DNA from: Mycolicibacter heraklionensis
GTDB taxonomy: Bacteria > Actinomycetota > Actinomycetes > Mycobacteriales > Mycobacteriaceae
Direction: 5' to 3'
Assembly (NCBI RefSeq): GCF_001021505.1
Contig: NZ_LDPO01000022.1
Span: 18,050 to 82,049, forward strand
DNA length: 64,000 bases
Shown: positions 59,024 through 64,000 of the stretch, one piece after another
How positions within the stretch are numbered: the stretch's first letter is position 1
Layout of the letters: the number at the start of each line of letters is the position of its first letter
The notes under the pieces: model-generated
Database searches by the model: none
What the model was told of the DNA's origin: nothing
What the model saw: only the letters and a program-made list of their open reading frames with translations
Made by a program: the position numbers and the translations under genes

Positions 59024-59101
59024 CGCGGTTTGGTGACCTCGTGGGCGAGGTTGTAACCTTCTACAGGCTTGCAGCGCCCGAACGGGTCGCTGTAGGTGAC
59101 G

Positions 59102-59174
59102 GCCCCCTTAGCTCAGTCGGCAGAGCGTTTCCATGGTAAGGAAAAGGTCAACGGTTCGATTCCGTTAGGGGGCT
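59102..59174 (+). tRNA. thrT: tRNA-Thr (anticodon GGT)
   Basis: A 73-nt cloverleaf. Acceptor GCCCCCT pairs with AGGGGGC (59167-59173). The anticodon stem TTTCC/GGAAA holds loop ATGGTAA with anticodon GGT. The T-arm has GGTTCGATTCC. CCA is not encoded. Followed 39 nt later by tRNA-Met, as in other mycobacteria. Confidence 0.95.
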
Positions 59175-59213
59175 CGGTGGACGCCAGTCGGTGCGCCGAC
59201 TAGCGCCGATCGG

Positions 59214-59287
59214 GGCGGTGTAGCTCAGCTGGTTAGAGCGCACGACTCATAATCGTGAGGTCGGGAGATCGAGCCTCCCCACCGCTA
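59214..59287 (+). tRNA. metT: tRNA-Met, elongator (anticodon CAT)
   Basis: A 74-nt cloverleaf. Acceptor GGCGGTG pairs with CACCGCT (one G-U pair). The anticodon stem CACGA/TCGTG holds loop CTCATAA. The anticodon stem lacks the three G-C pairs of initiator tRNA, so it is an elongator. Sits 37 nt before rpmG2. Confidence 0.95.
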
Positions 59288-59324
59288 CTGCAAGCAATAC
59301 GACATGTGAAGAAGGACGACAGAC

Positions 59325-59492
59325 GTGGCCTCCAGTACTGATGTGCGGCCGAAGATCACCTTGGCCTGTGAGGTGTGCAAGCACCGCAACTACATCACCA
59401 AGAAGAACCGCCGTAACGACCCCGACCGGCTGGAGCTGAAGAAATTCTGCCCCAACTGCGGCAAGCACGAGTCGCACCGCGAATCTCGCTAA
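59325..59492 (+). CDS. rpmG2: 50S ribosomal protein L33, zinc-containing form
   Basis: A 55-aa protein from GTG 59325 with GAAGGACGAC just upstream. Both zinc-binding CxxC pairs are present (CEVCK and CPNCG), so it is the C+ form made when zinc is sufficient. ITKKNRRNDPDRLELKKFC is typical L33. It is followed 13 nt later by hadA. Confidence 0.95.
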   Translation: MASSTDVRPKITLACEVCKHRNYITKKNRRNDPDRLELKKFCPNCGKHESHRESR

Positions 59493-59505
59493 GTCAGGCC
59501 GATCC

Positions 59506-59982
59506 GTGTCGTTGGCAGATCGTCTCGCCGGGGCGCAGTATCGCTATCCCGACTACTACGAGGTCGAGCGGGAGAAGATCCGCGAGTACGCGCGCGCAGT
59601 CAAGGCGGTGGACCCGGCCAGCCTCGACCTGCGCGCGGCAGCTGACCTCGGCTACGACGGGCTGGTGGCCTCGCTGACCTTCATCTCGGTGTTCGGGCAC
59701 ATGGCGATTTCGGGTTTCTTCGACCATTGCGGTGTCACCACCGACGACGCTCAGATCGTCCAGGTCGACCAGAAGATCGAGTATTACCGGGCGATCAAGG
59801 AAGGCGACCGGCTGTACTGTGACGTGTCGGTCGAATCCGTTCGCCGCGCACACGGCACCGACATCATCGTGACCCAACAGGTGGTCACCAACCACGCCGG
59901 CGAAATCGTGCAGAAGACATATACGACGTTGGCGGGTCGCGCCGGCGAGGGAGACAAGGGTTTCACCGATGGCGTTGCGTGA
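59506..59982 (+). CDS. hadA: (3R)-hydroxyacyl-ACP dehydratase subunit HadA
   Basis: A 158-aa hotdog-fold subunit, MSLADRLAGAQYRYPDYYEVEREKI at the start. HadA pairs with HadB to form the HadAB dehydratase of the FAS-II cycle that elongates mycolic acid precursors. HadA provides the substrate-binding half without the catalytic dyad. Cys in FDHCGVT corresponds to the residue modified by thiacetazone/isoxyl-type drugs in M. tuberculosis. GTG start; overlaps hadB by 14 bp. Confidence 0.95.
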   Translation: MSLADRLAGAQYRYPDYYEVEREKIREYARAVKAVDPASLDLRAAADLGYDGLVASLTFISVFGHMAISGFFDHCGVTTDDAQIVQVDQKIEYYRAIKEGDRLYCDVSVESVRRAHGTDIIVTQQVVTNHAGEIVQKTYTTLAGRAGEGDKGFTDGVA

Positions 59983-60397
59983 GTTCAGTTCGGTCAAGGT
60001 CGGCGATCAGCTGCCCGAGCGGGTGATCCCGCTGTCGCGGCAGGACCTGGTCAACTACGCCGGTGTGTCCGGCGACCTCAACCCGATCCACTGGGACGAC
60101 GAGATCGCCCAGCAGGTGGGCCTGGACACCGCTATCGCCCACGGCATGCTCACCATGGGTCTCGGCGGTGGTTACGTCACGTCCTGGGTGGGTGACCCGG
60201 GCGCGGTGACCGAGTACAACGTGCGCTTCACCTCCGTGGTGCCGGTGCCCAACGACGGCAAGGGCGCTGAGATCACCTTCAGTGGCCGGGTGAAGTCCGT
60301 CGACCCCGAATCGAAGACGGTGACCATTGCGCTCACCGCCACCACCGGTGGCAAGAAGATCTTCGGGCGGGCGGTCGCTTCGGCCAAGCTGGCGTAG
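59969..60397 (+). CDS. hadB: (3R)-hydroxyacyl-ACP dehydratase catalytic subunit HadB
   Basis: A 142-aa hotdog protein with the catalytic Asp36 and His41 of the hydratase-2 motif (SGDLNPIHWDDE). It supplies the active site to HadAB and HadBC, which dehydrate 3-hydroxyacyl-AcpM in mycolic acid synthesis. The ATG lies within hadA, so they are translationally coupled. Confidence 0.96.
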   Translation: MALREFSSVKVGDQLPERVIPLSRQDLVNYAGVSGDLNPIHWDDEIAQQVGLDTAIAHGMLTMGLGGGYVTSWVGDPGAVTEYNVRFTSVVPVPNDGKGAEITFSGRVKSVDPESKTVTIALTATTGGKKIFGRAVASAKLA

Positions 60398-60409
60398 GGA
60401 CGCGCAGCG

Positions 60410-60910
60410 ATGGCGATCAAAACCGATATCCGGGGCATGATCTGGCGTTACCCGGAGTCGTTCGTGGTGGGCCGCGAGAAGATCCGCGAGTTCGCCCGGG
60501 CCATCAAGGCCGAGGACCCGGCCTGTTTCGATGAGGCAGAGGCGGCCAAACTGGGCCACGACGCGTTGCTGGCGCCGCTCACCTTTGTGGCGATCCTGGC
60601 GAAGCTGGTGCAGTCCGACTTCTTCCGGCACGTCGACACCGGCTACACCACCATGCAGATGGTCCAGGTCGACCAGGGCTTCACCTACCTCAAGCCGATC
60701 AAGGCCGGCGACACGCTCTACGCCCGGATGGAGATCGCCTCGGTCAACGAGCGTTTCGGTGCTGACATCGTCACGACCCGCAACATCTTGACCAACCAGG
60801 ACGGCGACGTGGTGCTCGAGGCGTTCACCACGATGATGGGCCACGAAGGAGACGATTCGGTCAACCTCAGGTGGGATGCCGAATCGGGTCAGGTCGTCCG
60901 AACAGCCTGA
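60410..60910 (+). CDS. hadC: (3R)-hydroxyacyl-ACP dehydratase subunit HadC
   Basis: A 166-aa HadA paralogue (IWRYPESFVVGREKIREFARAIKAEDPACF). HadC joins HadB for late, long-chain elongation rounds. Its last codons lie in a 14-bp sequence (60898-60911) that is repeated exactly at 60977-60990, after the gene. Confidence 0.95.
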   Translation: MAIKTDIRGMIWRYPESFVVGREKIREFARAIKAEDPACFDEAEAAKLGHDALLAPLTFVAILAKLVQSDFFRHVDTGYTTMQMVQVDQGFTYLKPIKAGDTLYARMEIASVNERFGADIVTTRNILTNQDGDVVLEAFTTMMGHEGDDSVNLRWDAESGQVVRTA

Positions 60911-61145
60911 TCCATGAGGCAGTCCCGGCTTCCGCTCACCTCCGCCGTCCCTGCGGGCCGACTCCGGTGAGCCTCGCCGAACAGCCTGATTAGTAACTGG
61001 CCATAGCGGCGAGGTACACTCGGACTTCGGGGTTTTCCCAGCATTAGCGCGCTTTCCGTGATTCCGGGGGGCGCGCGAATTGTGTGAGCCGGAGACGGCG
61101 CACAGGTGAAGCTTCCGAACCCGCAGGTTGGTGCGCCAACCGCGA
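60911..61145 (+). promoter_or_regulatory. Intergenic region with probable trpT-secE-nusG promoter
   Basis: A 235-bp gap. It contains a perfect repeat of the hadC 3' end (60977-60990) and, about 125 nt before tRNA-Trp, a TACACT -10-like element (61015-61020). The -35 is not clear. The position fits the promoter of the tRNA-Trp/secE/nusG transcript. Confidence 0.35.
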
Positions 61146-61218
<73 letters not shown>

Positions 61219-61295
61219 CTGACGTGCCATGGTGGACACTGGACACCATGCGCGGTACGGCAATGAGGTAAGCGCGAACAACGAAGGAGCATGCG

Positions 61296-61736
61296 GTGAC
61301 CGACGAGCTCGACCGTCCCGACGCCGCAGCCGACGGCGACAGCGATGCCGAGTCCGGCCGCAGCAGTCGCACGGCCGTGGTGAGCAGGCAGGTCGGCGAC
61401 CCGCTGCGGCCCACCGGCAAGCGTTCGCGGCGTCGTGGTGCAGGCGACGAGGACTCGACTGCCATCGAATTGGACGCCGAAGACGCCGCGGACGCTGCGA
61501 AGGCCAAGAAGAAGGCCAAGAAGAAGGCTGAAGGGCCCTCGCGCAACCCGTTCGTCTTCGTACTGAACTTCCTCAAGCAGGTCGTCGGCGAACTTCGCAA
61601 GGTGATCTGGCCGAACCGCAAGCAGATGGTCACCTACACCGCAGTGGTGCTGGCGTTCCTGGTCTTCATGGTGGCATTGGTCGCCGGGGCAGACTTCGGA
61701 TTCGCCCGGCTGGTGCTGCTGGTGTTCGGCGAGTGA
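61296..61736 (+). CDS. secE: Preprotein translocase subunit SecE
   Basis: A 146-aa SecE with a long acidic/basic N-terminal extension (about 80 residues, including AKAKKKAKKKAEG), then FLKQVVGELRKVIWPNRKQM and a single C-terminal membrane helix (VVLAFLVFMVALVAG). The helix clamps SecY in the translocon. GTG start after AAGGAG. Typical actinobacterial length. Confidence 0.94.
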   Translation: MTDELDRPDAAADGDSDAESGRSSRTAVVSRQVGDPLRPTGKRSRRRGAGDEDSTAIELDAEDAADAAKAKKKAKKKAEGPSRNPFVFVLNFLKQVVGELRKVIWPNRKQMVTYTAVVLAFLVFMVALVAGADFGFARLVLLVFGE

Positions 61737-61759
61737 AGTTATAGGAAGGACTGACAACC

Positions 61760-62551
61760 GTGACTACCTTCGACGGCGACACGCCCGCGGGCGAGCCGGT
61801 CGACGTGGCGGAGGCCGCTGAGGTTCCCGCTGAGGACTCCGCGGTGGAGGCCACCGAGTCCGCCGAGGCTGAGGCCACTGAAGCCCCCGAGGCCCCCGAG
61901 GCGGCCCAGGACGAGCCGGCCGAGGAACTCGACCCCGCGGTGGCGCTGAAAGCCGAACTGCGCTCCAAGCCGGGCGACTGGTACGTCATCCACTCCTACG
62001 CCGGTTACGAGAACAAGGTGAAAGCCAACCTCGAGACCCGCGTGCAGAACCTCGACGTCGGCGACTACATCTTCCAGGTGGAAGTGCCCACCGAAGAGGT
62101 CACCGAGATCAAGAACGGCCAGCGCAAGCAGGTCAACCGCAAGGTGCTGCCGGGCTACATCCTGGTTCGGATGGACCTCACCGACGACTCCTGGTCGGCG
62201 GTGCGCAACACCCCCGGCGTCACCGGGTTCGTCGGCGCCACCTCGCGGCCCACCTCGCTCCCGCTGGACGACGTGGTCAAATTCCTGCTGCCGCAGGGTG
62301 CGGCCAAGAAGCAGGCGCGTGGCACGGCGAGCACCGCGGCGGCTGCCTCCGAGGGCGGCCTGGAGCGGCCGGTCATCGAGGTCGACTACGAGGTCGGCGA
62401 GTCGGTCACCGTCATGGACGGCCCGTTCGCCACGCTGCCCGCCTCGATCAGCGAGGTCAACGCCGAGCAGCAGAAGCTCAAGGTGCTGGTGTCGATCTTC
62501 GGTCGCGAGACACCAGTGGAACTGGCCTTTAACCAGGTCTCCAAGATTTAG
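61760..62551 (+). CDS. nusG: Transcription termination/antitermination protein NusG
   Basis: A 263-aa NusG with an acidic, Glu/Ala-rich N-terminal extension of about 65 residues, typical of actinobacteria. The NGN domain (DWYVIHSYAGYENKVKANLETR; VPTEEVTEIKNGQR; PGYILVRMDL) and the KOW domain (GESVTVMDGPFATLPASISEVN) follow. It links RNA polymerase to ribosome and Rho. GTG start with AGGAAGG upstream. Confidence 0.95.
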   Translation: MTTFDGDTPAGEPVDVAEAAEVPAEDSAVEATESAEAEATEAPEAPEAAQDEPAEELDPAVALKAELRSKPGDWYVIHSYAGYENKVKANLETRVQNLDVGDYIFQVEVPTEEVTEIKNGQRKQVNRKVLPGYILVRMDLTDDSWSAVRNTPGVTGFVGATSRPTSLPLDDVVKFLLPQGAAKKQARGTASTAAAASEGGLERPVIEVDYEVGESVTVMDGPFATLPASISEVNAEQQKLKVLVSIFGRETPVELAFNQVSKI

Positions 62552-62576
62552 TACGTAGGAAAGGAACACCCCACTC

Positions 62577-63005
62577 ATGGCCCCGAAGAAGAAGGTCGCC
62601 GGGCTGATCAAGCTCCAGATCAAGGCCGGCGAGGCCAACCCAGCGCCGCCGGTCGGCCCCGCGCTCGGTCAGCACGGCGTGAACATCATGGAGTTCTGCA
62701 AGGCGTACAACGCCGCGACGGAAAGCCAGCGCGGCAACGTCATCCCCGTGGAGATCACCGTCTACGAGGACCGCAGCTTCACCTTTGCGCTCAAGACCCC
62801 GCCCGCGGCGCGGCTGCTGCTCAAGGCCGCCGGTATCGCCAAGGGTTCGGCCGAGCCGCACAAGACCAAGGTCGCCAAGGTGACCTGGGACCAGGTGCGC
62901 GAGATCGCCGAGACCAAGAAGGCCGACCTCAACGCCAACGACATCGAGGCCGGAGCCAAGATCATCGCCGGTACCGCCCGCTCCATGGGCATCACCGTCG
63001 AGTAG
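62577..63005 (+). CDS. rplK: 50S ribosomal protein L11
   Basis: A 142-aa L11: KLQIKAGEANPAPPVGPALGQHGVNIMEFCKAYNAAT at the N-terminus and the rRNA-binding C-terminal domain through AGTARSMGITVE. AGGAAAGGAA precedes the ATG. Part of the ribosomal stalk base. Confidence 0.97.
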   Translation: MAPKKKVAGLIKLQIKAGEANPAPPVGPALGQHGVNIMEFCKAYNAATESQRGNVIPVEITVYEDRSFTFALKTPPAARLLLKAAGIAKGSAEPHKTKVAKVTWDQVREIAETKKADLNANDIEAGAKIIAGTARSMGITVE

Positions 63006-63087
63006 TAGCTGTTGATCCTGCGCTGACGGCGCAAAGTGCGAGTGAGCACCGCCGTGAACGCAGACTCAACGCAAGGAAAGCGTGGGA

Positions 63088-63103
63088 GGGCCAGCTTCGG
63101 CCC
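63088..63103 (+). promoter_or_regulatory. Possible hairpin in the rplA leader
   Basis: GGGCC-AGCTTC-GGCCC in the 132-nt rplK-rplA gap, about 35 nt before the rplA ATG. It could be part of an L1 autoregulatory or processing site, but the stem is only 5 bp and I could not fold the region. Confidence 0.25.
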
Positions 63104-63137
63104 GCAGACCACAACCAACCACGAGATTGGATAACCA

Positions 63138-63845
63138 ATGAGCAAGACCAGCAAGGCCTACCGCGCCGCCGCCGAGAAGGTGGACCGCGACAACCTCTAC
63201 AGCCCGCTGCAGGCGGCCAAACTCGCCAAGGAGACGTCCTCGACCAAGCAGGACGCCACCGTCGAGGTCGCCATTCGGCTCGGTGTCGACCCGCGCAAGG
63301 CCGACCAGATGGTCCGCGGCACCGTCAACCTGCCCCACGGCACCGGTAAGACCGCCCGCGTGGCGGTATTCGCGGTCGGCGAGAAGGCCGAGCAGGCCAT
63401 CGCCGCCGGCGCCGACGTGGTCGGCAGCGACGACCTGATCGAGAAGATCCAGGGTGGTTTCCTCGACTTCGACGCCGCGATCGCCACCCCCGACCAGATG
63501 GCCAAGGTGGGCCGCATCGCTCGCGTCCTGGGTCCGCGTGGTCTGATGCCCAACCCCAAGACCGGCACCGTCACCCCCGACGTCGCCAAGGCCGTCTCCG
63601 ACATCAAGGGCGGCAAGATCAACTTCCGTGTCGACAAGCAGGCCAACCTGCACTTCGTCATCGGCAAGGCGTCGTTCGAAGAGGCAAAGCTGGCGGAGAA
63701 CTACGGCGCCGCCCTCGACGAGGTGCTGCGGCTCAAGCCGTCGTCGTCCAAGGGCCGTTACCTCAAGAAGGTCACCATTTCGACGACGACCGGCCCCGGC
63801 ATTCCGGTGGACCCGACCGTCACCCGCAACTTCGCGGCCGAATAG
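63138..63845 (+). CDS. rplA: 50S ribosomal protein L1
   Basis: A 235-aa L1: YSPLQAAKLAKETSSTKQDATVEVAIRLGVDPRKADQMVRGTVNLPHGTGK near the N-terminus and GPRGLMPNPKTGTV near residue 132. It binds 23S rRNA at the L1 stalk and commonly represses its own operon. An AGATTGGA element lies before the ATG. The sequence after the stop appears to be interrupted by an insertion sequence. Confidence 0.97.
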   Translation: MSKTSKAYRAAAEKVDRDNLYSPLQAAKLAKETSSTKQDATVEVAIRLGVDPRKADQMVRGTVNLPHGTGKTARVAVFAVGEKAEQAIAAGADVVGSDDLIEKIQGGFLDFDAAIATPDQMAKVGRIARVLGPRGLMPNPKTGTVTPDVAKAVSDIKGGKINFRVDKQANLHFVIGKASFEEAKLAENYGAALDEVLRLKPSSSKGRYLKKVTISTTTGPGIPVDPTVTRNFAAE

Positions 63846-63906
63846 GACACACCGAAAAGCCCCCGCACGCTAGGGCGGTTTCTAGGGGTCGTTGCAACAC
63901 TGCTGG

Positions 63907-64000
63907 TTAGTTGGCCAGTAGTAGATCACGCAAGCGCTCGGCTGGGGTTTCCCAGCCGAGCGTTTTGCGTGGGCGGCCGTTGAGTTCCTGGGCGACGTGT
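63907..64000 (-). CDS. IS30-family transposase, C-terminal fragment (runs off the window)
   Basis: Read on the minus strand: HVAQELNGRPRKTLGWETPA then ERLRDLLLAN and stop. NGRPRKTLGWETPAE is the hallmark C-terminus of IS30-type DDE transposases. Only about 30 codons are inside the window. Confidence 0.8.
   Translation of the reverse strand, partial: HVAQELNGRPRKTLGWETPAERLRDLLLAN
63935..63966 (+). terminator. Terminator-like hairpin within the transposase 3' end
   Basis: CGCTCGGCTGGG-GTTT-CCCAGCCGAGCG, a perfect 12-bp stem with a 4-nt loop, followed by TTTT on the plus strand. In the direction of rplA transcription it would act as an intrinsic terminator, replacing the one the insertion seems to have split and protecting the IS from read-through. 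Confidence 0.55.

Larger units (their letters stand above)
63881..64000 (-). mobile_element. End of an IS30-family insertion sequence, cut by the window
   Basis: The transposase 3' end (stop at 63907-63909, minus strand) lies close to what looks like a terminal repeat (around TCTAGGGGTCGTTGCAAC, 63881-63898). The element starts only about 35 bp after the rplA stop and continues past the window edge. The outer boundary is approximate because the other end cannot be seen. Confidence 0.6.

Overview
The window is GC-rich actinobacterial chromosome, almost certainly a Mycobacterium/Mycolicibacterium. The strongest evidence is the right end, which has the standard mycobacterial order glyoxalase II-like gene, tRNA-Thr, tRNA-Met, rpmG2, hadA-hadB-hadC, tRNA-Trp, secE, nusG, rplK, rplA. 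Supporting evidence is a recC-recB-recD operon, an mpt53/CcdA-like pair, MmpL-type and GH92 genes, and several VapBC-type toxin-antitoxin pairs.

Layout. 1-6.1 kb: enoyl-CoA hydratase, small membrane and SRPBCC proteins, an S1-like protease, a decayed PIN gene, selO, and a vapBC pair. 6.1-18.4 kb: the most interesting region. It holds an MMPL exporter, an FAD oxidoreductase, and an overlapping four-gene operon (ThDP enzyme, SRPBCC protein, KAS III-like acyltransferase, HisC-like aminotransferase). It also holds a sigL/rslA-type ECF sigma/anti-sigma pair and a second sigma/anti-sigma-derived operon. In that second operon the sigma protein keeps only region 4, and the zinc anti-sigma domain is fused to a carotenoid-cleavage oxygenase. 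All five transcription units carry a sigma-L-like promoter (TGAACC-N16-CGTGTC or close variants). I read the locus as one sigma-L-type regulon encoding a specialised metabolite pathway with its own exporter. A protease paralogue follows.

18.5-27.6 kb: a laterally acquired-looking defence island. It has a decayed DUF4011-type helicase remnant and a four-gene type I restriction-modification operon, whose first gene encodes an HTH protein with degenerate methylase/specificity features. 27.7-41 kb: ABC-F ATPase, cytochrome P450, a 44-aa membrane microprotein behind two CRP-like boxes, GH92 mannosidase, SnoaL and SDR enzymes, an unusual zinc-ribbon SDR, prfC, a NYN nuclease and a second vapBC. 41-49.4 kb: recC-recB-recD. 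49.4-52.5 kb: alcohol dehydrogenase, phosphofructokinase and a methyltransferase. 52.5-52.8 kb: a 23-bp tandem repeat inside long inverted repeats. 52.8-59 kb: RES/Xre (MbcTA-like) toxin-antitoxin pair, CcdA/Mpt53 thiol-redox pair, SRPBCC protein, cyanase, patatin and glyoxalase II. 59.1-63.8 kb: core translation/FAS-II genes. The window ends inside an IS30-family element that seems to have landed in the rplA terminator.

Functional assignments come from recognising family motifs by eye. Promoters and operators are pattern matches without experimental or database support.
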